A DNA stretch of 64,000 nucleotides from Mesorhabditis belari (Eukaryota > Nematoda > Chromadorea > Rhabditida > Rhabditidae): NCBI GenBank assembly GCA_958450365.1, contig CAUEEP010000913.1, forward strand, positions 973,001 to 1,037,000. The letters are read 5' to 3'. Of this stretch, positions 11,213-23,800 are shown in pieces. The notes below the pieces were generated by a model that ran no database searches, was not told where the DNA came from, and worked only from the letters and a program-made list of their open reading frames with translations. Numbering within the stretch: position 1 is the first letter of the stretch; the number at the start of each line of letters is the position of its first letter. The translations under genes were made by a program, and so were the position numbers.

Positions 11213-11460
11213 TGAAATTTTGCTTCGATTAAGCAAATTTCTGTCTCTTATTCTTTCGTTTCACACCTTTAAGCAATTTTTTGGACTTTCAAACGTTTGT
11301 CTGAATTGCACTTTGAATTTCATAGTGAACATACCGTATTCTCTCGAATAAACGTGTATTTTGCTAGTTTTAATCCAAGCATATGTACCTTTTCTTTTAG
11401 TAAAGCTTTTTCCACGTCCCAGTCTTGGATGGGGTTCGGGTGGGGGGCAAAGGGACCTCA
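11213..11460. repeat. Dispersed repeat shared with 30640-30900
   Basis: GATTAAGCAAATTTCTGTC through TTCACACCTTTAAGC, followed by GGGGTTCGGGTGGGGG and AAAGGGACCTCAG, recurs as a tandem triplication at 30640-30900. It sits just upstream of the candidate first exon, so part of it could lie in promoter or leader sequence. Confidence 0.6.
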
Positions 11461-11718
11461 GATCCCTCTTGCCCCTCCCCCCCCATTCCCCGACTGAACT
11501 CTGTGCTTTCCATCTTCCTTTTTCCGAATTCTTTTTCTCCATTTCCCCCTTTTTACATGTTTTCTTTTATCCTTTTTTTTCTCAAACCCACTTCCTCCAC
11601 TTGTTCTCACTTGTTCTCACTTCAATTTTTTCTTTTTTTTTGCAAAAAGCAAAAATCCTGAAAACGTGCAAACTACTGAAAAACATTTTTTGTCATTTTG
11701 CCAGAGTTTAAAAAAAAC

Positions 11719-11818
11719 ATGAAGCGCCTAAACATGAAGTGCCTTATTTTTATATTTTGCTTTGCTTATTTTTCGGTTTCAAATCCTGTTTTATTGTTTA
11801 TTTATAAACTCAAACCTG
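11719..11818 (+). CDS. saeg-1: Candidate first coding exon of the saeg-1-like gene
   Basis: ATG at 11719 follows CATTTTGCCAG (11694-11704), a possible spliced-leader or splice acceptor. The frame runs to CCTG|GTGAGA with phase 1, matching the phase of the exon at 11892 across a 73-bp intron. The encoded stretch is hydrophobic (CLIFIFCFAYFSV...), which is odd for a nuclear protein, so the true start may lie further upstream. Confidence 0.35.
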
Positions 11819-14800
11819 GTGAGATGCTTTTTCTATATTCTGATGACCATTCTGATGTTTCTCAAGCACTTACAAGAGCTTCGTTTTCCAGAAAAATCCG
11901 TCGCGGTGGCATCGACAGGCGGAGGAACGGGGAATGGCGGTGGAAATGGAGGAGGAGGGGGACAAGTGCATGGATGGGCGATCAGAGGAAATGGGATGAA
12001 TACGGGTGAATCCCTCTCAGCACCCAACATCCCTCATCGACGATCCATCTCGACCGCCGTCGCCCCAAATCAACGCGAGTTGGAGCACTTCTATCGGTGA
12101 GTGAATAGGGGAAATTACGAGATCAATAGCGCGCTATAGCGTGCTCCCGGGAAAACTTTGAAACAAGATATTGACCCTCGTTTAATCAGTGTGACTCCCG
12201 TAAATTTTTTGCAAAAACTTTTGTTTCAAAATTTTCAAGTTTTTATCAATGAAAAAACTCGAATCGAGCATCGATTGATTATAAAAAAAAAGGAAAAATG
12301 TTTCAAAATGGAGCCCTCATTTACAGAGCGAATTTCCCGGAGCGATGCCCGCCAAGCTCTGGTGCGGCCACTCCAGGCAGTCCAAATATGACTGGAGGAG
12401 GGTACGGTAGTGGGCATCAATTCTATCCACATCCACAACCCGGATTTTATAATGTAAGTGTTTTTAGGTACTTGATCGCCATACAGCTATAGAAATCTGT
12501 TAAAAAAATCAAATCGAGGATTGATGCGTTTAAATTAAAATATCAGAGCTAAAATTACTAGTATTTGGATAATTTTAATTGAAAAAATTCGACTTTTGTA
12601 CAATTTTCTTGTGCTAAATTGTTTACGGAATGCAAAAATTAGAGAAACTCTTTGTACCAAAGAATTTCATTCCGTTCTCTGAAATGTTCTCTGAACCGTT
12701 CTCTGAACCGTTCTCTGAACCGTTCTCTGAAATGTTCTCTGAACCGTTCTCTGAACCGTTCTCTGAAATGCTTTTGTTTGAAATTCGCAAATTTTTAGGA
12801 GGATCCGGTTGCCTATCATCGTCAATTCGATCCCGAACGCTTCTCGCCGCCACTTTTAGATGACAATCTGTCTTGTCAAAGAGCTGTGGGTTTTTAGCTT
12901 TTTGGTGTTTTTTGGTTTTACGGTAGTTTGTTTCAATTTAGTTTGTTTTCCAGTTTCTGATTACCTTTTCAAAGCAATTTTTCATGTAAAAGATCAGCAA
13001 ACTTTTGAGATTGAATGAGAATCATCAAAGTTGATTGTAAAGTTGATTTTCAATACAAAAAAATTCCTAACAAATTCCATTGCGATTTTCATTGCGTATG
13101 CGATTTTTTTTATTTATTAATGTTCGAAAATGACTCTTCGTTATTAGCAAACGATCTACTTAATTAGGTCTACAATTTGAAACATTTCCCACCATTTTCA
13201 GCAATTCCCTTCAAGCCAGGCGAGTCGTGTCGAACAACAACAAAACGACAACAACAACAACAACAACAACAATATCCATTCCAGAACGGGCAACAGCAAG
13301 TGAGAGACCAGGAAACTTTTGGGTTTGAATGGTGATAAGAGATTAGAAGAATCTATACCAACTGGTTACCAGTGGTGGGTTTATTGCATACACAAAATAC
13401 GGCAATCACAATTCACAACACACACAATACTAGGCTATATCTTAGCTTAACCCACACCTTCCTTGGCTCCCCACATAGCTTCTTCTGGCGGTGAAGAGAA
13501 GCTTTACAGAACTAGCGCCTTTACTAGTCTACCTATCTAACCAAAGCTGGAGCAGAGCTTACAGCATTCAAGAAAGAGATTCCTGGCTCATCTGCTGGAT
13601 TCGAGCCAGAGACTAACCGAGCTCGACGTTGCTTGATCTCACAGGATCCCATGTTTCAACGTGGCCAGACCGTAGCCGTTAAGATTTCTAGCGTTAAGAG
13701 CTCACAGTGAGCTGAAAGGTTACCCTCATTTGAAACCCAATCATTTTCAGTCATTAAACGCGACTCCAAACTCGCAAATGCCCCAAAGATGGCCACAAAT
13801 CAAAACGGAAGAGACCAACAATTGGGATCAAACGAAAAATAATAATTGGCAGGTTGGTCTTTTGAAAGAATATTTGGGGAAGTCACAAAATCTGGTGTAA
13901 AAGACTTACCGTAAATACTGTAATAGTACCCCACCCCCTCGTACAGTCGCGTAGTCGCAAAAGTTTTTTAGTATTTCATTTTTTTTTCAAAGCACTCGTA
14001 CTTTCAAAAAATGCGTCTTTGGTATCAAAAAATAGCCCTGAATTTCAGCTATTTTTTGATACCTAAGCGCACATTGTAGCATAAACCAGTGTCGAGAAAA
14101 ACTCGTTCAAAGCTAGACTACGCAACACTCCGCACCGTCATTATGGAGGTGCGGTACTATTACAGTATTTACGGTATGCATATTACGACTTATGCACTTA
14201 CAACGATTTTTGAGATTCCCCTAAATTTAGCTGTATTTTTGATACAGCTTTTGATACAGATTCGATCTCGTTAAGCCATTTTTTTTCACTTAAACAGTTT
14301 TTTTGAGGGGAACAATGCGAGAGTTGAAGAGTTTTTCCCTCTCGATTCTCAATCAAAATGAGATCAAAATGAAAATTTTAGAAAAACGAGCAATGGTCAA
14401 ACAATTTCGACGCACAGAAGCGAATGCTTTGGAGCCAACAACAGCCCCATCAACCACAACGAAAAGAGAGTTGGCACGGGAAGATTCATCAACCACAACA
14501 CACTTCTCCATTATCAATCAATACCGGTGAGTGGCAGTGAATGGCATTGGAGAATCTATTGGAGCAGTGAATGGCACTTCAATAGATTCTACGACCTTGA
14601 AAACCATAGGGAAGTTGGGAATAAACTTTTAACATAAAATCTCATTTGGGAAAGTAGAGAAGAAAAAAAAGTTGCTAGATCTGTAGATAAGATTAGGGTA
14701 GAAAGCAAAAAAAATGAAAAGAAAACACTTTTTAAAAAAACGCAGATAAAATAGACAATTGAGTGGGTGGTTTTGAATGAAATTTTAAATCAAAATCAAA

Positions 14801-17800
14801 ATGAATAGCCATTCATTTTATTTCAAACTCCGAGAATAGTTTCCCCATAGAACACATAGAACACATCAGACATTTTGCTTCAATGCGGTCAGTGTTTTGA
14901 ATATTTCAAAGTTTCGATCAAATTTTTACCGAAAACCTACCGTAATCTTGCTTCTTTATATCTCAAATTTGCTAAAATCTTGTTTTTCAGCTTCCCATCA
15001 ACAGTCCTCTTCCTCCCTTCCCACTCCACCAATGCGCGATGGCTTTATCGCTCCACAACAGCCATATCAGGTGAGAAAAATGGAAACAGATCATTAAAAG
15101 TTCATAAAAACTTCATAAGCAATAGTTCTAGTAAAAAAAACATTTAAGCTTTATTAATGTAATACGACAAAAACTGCACTTTAAAAAGCTTAATGAAAAG
15201 AGAGATAAGTAACCAAATTTAGAGAGATAAGGAACGAAATTTAGAGAGAAGGAAGAGATTTAGAGAGTTAAGGAACCGAATTTAGAGAGATAAGGAACCA
15301 AATCGGAGAGATAAGGAACCAAATTCAGAGAGTTAAGGAACCGAATTTAGAAAGATGAGGAACCAAATTCAGAGAGATAAGGAGAAAAATTAGAGAGAAA
15401 CATTTATGATTTTGTGCATTTTTTGATATCCCACTGAATTCTATAATATGCCCTGAAAAGTTTTGGCGGGATTACGGTAATGGGCAGTTTATAAAGGAGG
15501 CATTTTGCTGAAAATTTCATTCTGATTGATTTTTAGCTTACAGTTTATCAAGTACAGTCGAACTTCGATATAACGAATCGCTCGGGACTGAAAACTTCGA
15601 TATAACGGACTTAAAACGTGCCTCAAATTTTCTGCGCAGTTGCCCTGGACGGTCACTGATTGCATTTGGCTGGGGTAGCTACGGTAGCATCAAGGGCAAC
15701 TACGCAGAAATTTTGGGCACATTTTAAAATTTCAAATTCATTGCATCGAAGTTCGCTGAGCCCAAAACTTATGCCTAGCTGCCCCAGACAAATGCAAGCA
15801 GTGGCCATCGAGGGCAACTACGCGGAAAATTTGGGGCACGTTTTAGGTTTGTTATATTGAAGTTTTTGGTCCCGAGCGATTCGTTATATCGAAGTTTGAC
15901 TGTATTTTAACTAACAACAAACCTTAACTCTTTTAAATAAAGTTATCCTCGTGAAAGATCAGAATTTCTTTTTTCTTTTCGAGATATAACAAAAGCTCGT
16001 TTCAATATTCGCAACTTTCCAAGCAATAGTGCCAAATCTAATCTCACTCTGACTCTCTATTTTCAGCTTTCTCTAATAATGAAATTCTCTAATTGGTCCT
16101 TTGTTTTCCCGAACAAAAAGCGAAAAAAAACGAGATTTTCTTGGCAAAAACAGTTGTTGTTTGTGCCAAAACGAGATTTTCTCTCCCCGATTTCTCATTG
16201 ACTCTCAGACTTTCTCGTGTCTCAATTCTCTCTTTTATAATCATTCTCACCCGCCTGACTCATCGATTAGTGCAGAAAATTTTCCCAATTTCCAATATTT
16301 TCTCTTTTTCTTTTTTGCTTTACTTTCCATTGCTGAATTGTTTAAAGTTAAAGTTTAAATTTATCAAGTTTTTCCATAACAAGTAATACGTAAAAAGTTG
16401 AGCTTCGAGCGCCAAGAGCGCCATTTCTAGTAATCGAGTTTCTAGATCGATTCTGCAAATTCCACCGAAAAAATGGCAAGATTGCCGGGAAATTTTCAGA
16501 TTCCAATATGGATCCTGATCTCGGTTAGACTAAAGTACAAACTCTAGAGTACAAACCTGCAGTACAAACCTGCAGTACAAGTACAAACCCCTGACCTGAC
16601 TTGAATTAATTGACTTGACTGACTTGAATTAATTTTCTTAAATTTTTAAAACAACCCAGTAGAGTTAGAGTTAGCCCATTCTATTAGTTATAGCTCATCA
16701 AGAAAGTTTCGGATTATTTTTAAATTTTTAATAAACCAGTCGTTTTCAAATACAAACCCTTTTTTGGTCCGAATTGATCCCAAAAAAAAAAAAAGTTGCT
16801 CATTGCAATGTTTTGATGAACTTCAGTGACCAAAAATTCCCAAATAAAAGAAACGACGAAATCAATTTTTCCAAAATATTTTAGGCATTCAAATATTTTT
16901 GCAGTTTTATCGTTTTCAAAACGTCAGTAAAACATTTTCAAAAGCATTTTTTCTAAAATTATTTTAAAATCGTTCAGTTTCAATCAAATTTCAATGAATT
17001 CTTGAATAATTAAGTAGTAATATTATAGAATAATCGCCACATTTCTCCCCGATTATTTTGATATGTTATTGGGTGAAAAGGCTATTTTACGCAAAAAAAA
17101 AATAAATAAATTATCGACTAAAAAAGTGACACACCATTGTTTGAGAAGGACACAAATGTAGCTGTGTTAAAATTTGATAGTCGGTTTACCATATTTTACC
17201 TCCTAGAATAAGAAGTGTGATTTACACTACAGTAAATCAGACAATATCGGGGATCGAGAAAAACCTTCCAAAGCACGTCACTTTACAATGGAAGGAAGCC
17301 AAAATCCCTTTGCAACTTTTAGATTCGAATCCTGAATCAACCGTTCGCTTGAAGAAATGAGCTTTTCATGATATTCAGTTACCTCTTTGAATGCTCCAAA
17401 AAGTTCCCGTCAAGCTCCCGTCAAGCTTGAAACTTATTGCATCTAACTTTAGCATCTTTCATCTTCATCATTCATCTTGAAAATACTTTGTTAATTAGCT
17501 CACTAATAAATAAGTGGAATCAGCCATATGACTGCAATTTGACAGGCTAAGAATTCAATAAAAAAAGACTGAACAATTTTGTCCTAGGTAAAAATTCGTA
17601 AATATATATCCTTTCTTAAATAGTGTCCATTTATTCTTTTCCCTCTTAAATGATTTCTTTCATTGTTAAATAGCATTTAATAATAGATTTGAAACTGAAA
17701 CCTGAAACTTATTTTGCAATGTTAAACTAAAACAATATTACGCCTGTGAAATCTGTACAATGAAACTCATATCAAAAACGTTTTTTTTTTCAAGATATAA

Positions 17801-20800
17801 GCTAAAGAAGCGCAAACTAAAGCTTTTAGTTTCACTAGTTTCAATAGTTTCACTTGTAGTTTCACTTGAAACTCAAGAAATCCTTAAAACCAATTAATCA
17901 ACTACCGTATTCTCTCTAATAATAGTGCACCCGGCGCGTTGCCTAAATTCCTCGAAATCTCGAGAACCGCTTATCAGAACCTATCGATGTGGGGTCGGAA
18001 AATGTAGCTGACGATGAGATCTTGTGGGGGATTTGAGTGTTCAGCTTCTGCAAAAGCTTGGAAACTTTAAAATAGTCACCAACTCGGCTCAGCCGGGTGC
18101 ACTACTATTAGAGAAAATACGGTAAGTCTAGTAAAATTCTTTGCAACAAATCAAAAGATAAAAAAAGAAGGGCATTGAAAAATAGAAGAACCGGCTCTTC
18201 TAAATCTTTACAATATCTTTCTTTTACTTAAGTCATCAATTGATTACGCAACTATCCACTGTACCACATACCTCCATTCTCCATAAGAAATGTAGTTGGT
18301 GCTGAAATTTTTCCCTTCATTCCCTTGCTAGGAATACCTTATTCTCTCTAGTAGTAGTGCACCCTGAGCGTCGCCTAAATTCCTCGAAATCTCGAGAACC
18401 GCTTATCAGAACCTATCGATGTGGGGCCGGAAAATGTAGCTGACGATGAGATCTTGTGGAGGATTTGAGGGTTGAGCTTCTGCGAAAGCCTCGGAAGCCG
18501 TAAAATAGTGATCAACTCGACTCTACTATTCGGTGCACTACTATTCGATACTTCTTATTGTTTTCATTTCGAATTTTACGGCATATTTTTTGTGGGAACC
18601 ATAGAGCCATACAGGAATCGAATTCGGTGATAAACTTTGTGGTAAATTCTAAGCGATCAAAAATATTTCTCTTGAGTGTGCTTCAAATCGTTGAATAGAG
18701 CTTCCTTCTGTTCGACTGCCCGTGCAGCTCTCACTCTGCGAAGCGTCTGCTGCAGCTGAGCATCACTAACGTCTGCTGCAGCTCCGCATCACTAACCCAT
18801 CACCAACGGTATCTGAAGAGCCTAGTTGAGTTTCCAGGAATCAAATCCGGTGGTTTGTGGTAAATTCTAAGCGATCAAGCGAAAATAGTGATCAACTCGG
18901 CTCGGCGCAGTGCACTACTATTAGAGAAAATACTATTAGAGAAAAGTGTCCGTATGTTTTTGATTTCATGATGGTTTTTGAAGTGTTATGTGAATGAACA
19001 CTAAAATAATCAATCAACGAGACCAAAATGACGGCTTGTTTACGGGGGAATCGAGGGAAAGGGGGCAGCATTGGGGTAGACTCTCGGGGGGAGAAAAAGG
19101 GAGAAAGGAAAGAGAACAAAGTAGGCAAGAGCAAGAGGTTCTTGTTTTTTTCTCATTTTCCTCATTCCCCACAAACTCTTTCCCTTTTCAATGTTTTTCA
19201 TATCACTAAATTTTTCCAATTTTTCTCTACAATGTTTTCAGGTGTTCCCCTGTACCTTTCCTTTTATTCAAAAAGTGCCCTCCAATATTTTTATTTGTTT
19301 TTCTTGACTCAAAGAACGGCCAAAGTTGAGTAAGAGAGAGATAATGAAAGGAAAAGTATTCAATAAAAATATTCTGAGCAATGTAAAACGTTAAGTTTTA
19401 ATTTTGGAAATGATAAAAGAAATGATATTACCGTATTCTCTTTAATAGTAGTGCACCGCGCCGAGTTGGTGGCCATTTTACGGCTTCCAAAGCTTTCGCA
19501 GAAGCTCAACACTCAAATTCCCCACAAGATCTCATCGTCAGCTACATTTTCCGACCCCACATCGATAGGTTCTGATAAGCAGCTTCTCGAGATTTCGAGG
19601 AATTTAGGCGACGCTCTGGTACTATTAGAAAGGCGATTTAGGCAATTTAGGCGACGCTCAATTGATGACTTAAGTAAAAGAAAGATATTGTAAAGATTTT
19701 AATAGAAGAGCCGGCTCTTCTATTTTTCAATGCCCTTCTTTTTTTTTTATTTTTTGATTTGTTGCAAAGAATCTTACTAGGCTTACCATATTTTCTCTAA
19801 TAGTAGTGCACCCGGGTGAGCCGAGTTTGATGACTATTTTACAGCTTTCCAAGCTTTTGCAGAAGCTGAACACTCAAATCCCCCACAAGATCTCATCGTC
19901 AGCTACATTTTCCAATCCCACATCAATAGGTTCTAATAAGCGGTTCTCGAGATTTCGAGGAATTTAGGCGAAGCTTAGGATGCACTAGAGAGAATACGGT
20001 AGTCGCTCGATCGCTAAAAAAGCAATTAACTCCGGTAATTTTTTAAAAGTTTGAAACTTTACAGAGAAAAATTGTCCTCGTTATCCATTTGAGGTTGTTC
20101 CACATGTTGTTACTGATTTCTGTTGCTCGTATTAGGTTGTCCCATAAAAACCGAGAGATTTTGACCGAGAGACCGAGAGAAACCGATGAATTCCGATGAA
20201 GTTAATGAGAAGCATTTCTTTTGAAATACTAAAAAGTAGTGGAATAATCGGAATATCAAGTTTCCATTCAATGAGAATCTTTTCACTCAATTTGCCCTTC
20301 ATTCAAAGTATTGCAGGGGATTTTCTGTCAAAAACATTTCCCTTTCTTTTCCTTTCATCAAACTTTGGCCCTTGTTTCCCCCGATGTTTTCCCTGCCAAC
20401 AAATGCACGACCCATATATTTTGTGCACTTTTCTCTCCTAAAATTCTCTACAAATATTTCTGTACAAACATTGCTTCTCCAAAATGTTCTCTTCAATTCA
20501 ATTCGATTTTTATTTGAAAACATGATCATTTCATTGAAGCAATTGATAAGCGTTTAAAAGGAAACCATTTTTGTCCATTTTTTTGGACAATTTTTAACTA
20601 TCTAGACTGTATACTCTAATCTAGACTGAATACCGTAATCTAGCTATTCTAGACTGAATATACTATTCTAGACTGAATACCGTAATCCAGACAGTCTAGA
20701 TTGAATACTTTATCTAGACTGAATACTCTAATCTAGACTGAATACCCTAATCGAGCCTAAATACGATAATCTAGCTATTCTAGACCGAATATCCTATTCT

Positions 20801-23800
20801 AGTTTGAATACCGTAATCCAGACAGTCTAGATTGAATACTTTATCTAGACTGAATACCTATCTAGATGAGGATTTCGATTTTGAAACATTGATTTTATAA
20901 AAAAAAAGAAATTCATTCAATTTACCTTTATTTTAATATAGCATATTATATTTTAATTGTTTTGTTTATTAAAGTAAGAAATTATTTGAATACTTAAAAT
21001 CGAGCTTATACAATAATATCTACAAATTTTCAGCGTCAAATGTACCAACCGGAAGTGAAAATGGAGCTATCGCCGTATTCGAGTAACGGGAATAATGCAG
21101 CGACAATCTTTCAACAGGTGAAATTATTGAAATAAATTAAGTAAAGGAAAGCAAAGAACAAAACGGGTTCAACTTTTATTGCTTTGCTTTTATTCTTTTA
21201 TCTTTTACTTTCTTTCTTTATCTATTATTATCTTTATCTAATAAATTTCGATCCTAACATAGTTTTGGATTCTTTTTTCATCGATGACCGAAAAAAATGA
21301 GCAGATTTCTTCTGCATCTTTGAAATTTTCTTTTCAGAACTTTCTTTTCTTTCTTTCTTTTCTTTCTTTCTTTTTCTTTCTTTCTTTTACTGCTTCTTAG
21401 ACCGCTAATAGCTTCTTTCCTATGAAATAAAAGAAGTGTCTCAACTTAAGCCAGTTATAAATGTTTTTTTTTTTTATTAATAAACCAGCAGAATAAGCTC
21501 CTTTCGAAATCGTAAAAATGATTGGCAGAAGCAAATTCCCTGTGTGGGAAAACCCAACCATACAAATTACAAACATGGCGCGGTGTATAAGCGTGCTCCC
21601 CTCAAGCGCAGACGACCCAGGTTCGACCCCCGCCAGTGACCACCTACTTTGACTTTTTGCTATTTTCCTTTTAAAAGGCCCAACTATATGAAATTTCATT
21701 AGAAACGTGTTTCAGCTTTTTTTTAAATACTCAAAGGGGACGCCCGTAGTGCGCGTAGAGTTCTGTCCAAAAAATGTTTTCATTCCTTTTGGTACTTTCA
21801 TTTAAAATCAACAAATCCATCAATTAAACTATTTTCATTTATTTCTTTTCCATAATTCCATTCATTTATTAAACTATTTCATTAGAAAGACCAATAATTT
21901 TTATGCAAAATAACATTAAAACGGGTTTACAATGTCTTATGTTTCGACTTTTTTTTTTGGGGATATAGTCGGAAAGTGAAAAAGTGACGGCTTGATGATG
22001 TGGTTTAGAAGTTTTGCGCTAAGGAAACCGATCTTCGTGTCTATCAATAAAAGATAGACCATGAAAGGAAAAGTATTCAATAAAAATATTCTAGCAATTT
22101 AAAAAGTCAAGTTTCAATTTATGATGGAAATGATAAAAGAAATGATCTTACCGTATCCTCTCTAATAGTAGTGCACCCCGCCGAGTTGGTCACTATTTTA
22201 CGGTTTCCAAGTTTTTGCAGAAGCTCAACACTCAAATCTCCCACTAGATCTCATCGTCAGCTACATTTTCCGACCCCACATCGTTAGGTTCTGATAAGCG
22301 CTTCTCGAGATTTCGAGGAATTTAGGCGAAGCTTAGGATGCACTACTATTAGAGAGAATACGGTACCCAGCAAGAAAAGGGTTTCAGCCAACCAGTTAAA
22401 AAAGAGAGCTAGTGGCACAGTGGATAGTGCGTTCACGATGCTATAAAGCCTCGTGACCACCTTGGCTTGATGCTTTTCCCTAGTTCAGCACAGTATACCG
22501 TATTCTCTCTAATAGTAGTGCACCCCGCCGAGTTGATCACTATTTTACGGTTTCCAAGCTTTTGCAGAAGCTCAACACTCAAATCCCCCACAAGATCCGA
22601 TCGTCAGCTACATTTTCTTGGGCATCGTAAAGTCGGAAAGTGAAAAAGGACGGCTTGATGATGGGGTTTAGAAAACTTTGCGCTAAGGAAACCTATTTTC
22701 GTGTCTATCAATAAAAGATAGACCAGAAAAAGTTTTGTATATAGTCAAATTTACAGAGAAATTCGTTCAGCCAATTTCTTCGTAGAGGTTTTTATAGATT
22801 CTCAAGAAAAACACGCTTTTCCCTCTTGAATTCCGCTTTTCCCTCCGCTTTAATTTAAAGAAAATCATCGTTGAATTGGTGAATTTGCTTGTAAGTGAAC
22901 CCAAACTTAAAATGACTTAAAATTGACTTAAAATGATGAAAATTCACCAAGAAACACTTTTTATTTACAGAAAATCATCGTTGAATTGGTGAATTTTTGT
23001 TATTTTTCAACGAAAGTACAAACGAAAAGATTTCCTGAAAAAGCCAAATATTTGATTGAACCAAAAAAAAGTCTCGATTTTTCATTTAGAACCTCTGAAT
23101 TCTAAGCTTTCCTCAAATTTGTTAAACAAAAAAAACTTTTCCAGGAACCCCCGCCACGCAGAAAATTCTCGATGATTCAACATTTGGACATCGATCATTC
23201 GAGTCTGCAAAATGAGTAAGTTAGGAAAAAATTGTACTTTAAAAGTTGAAATTTGGTTTCAAAAAAAAGCAAAACATTTAAAAAACAAAATTTTGGGAAA
23301 GTTATTGAAAAAAAGAAGAAAAAGAAGTCCAAGACGGTATTATGGGAGTGGGACAAATGCGACCTTTTGTATGCGACAAATGGACAAACGCATTTGTCCC
23401 ACTCCCAGTATTATTAGTTTTCAGACGCTTAACTGAATAAAATTTAAATTGAAACTCAAGAATTTTGTTTCATTCACTAAATCAAAAATTTCGAAATTAC
23501 GCAGAAAACTTTAAATCTTTAAGCTTTAAATTTAAGGAAAGCTTTAAATCCTTTTTTCGGGAATGATTAAAGTTCTCGTTTCCATTTCAATCACCATTTT
23601 TTTTGAAACACGAGAAAATTCGGCTTATAGAGCTTCCCAAAAATTGATCACTCTTTGCAAAGAACGACGAGAAAGGACTAGAGATCGGGAAAATCAGGGA
23701 AAATGGGGGGAAATGGGGGAAAATGAGGGAAAATGAGGGAAAATGAGGGAAAATGGGCGACAAAAAAATCGTTTCATGAACAGATAATGCCTTTTTTTTT

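Noticed and set aside
11833..12030. Minus-strand Pro-rich frame opposite a saeg-1-like exon
   Set aside because: It is a shadow of the glycine-rich coding exon.
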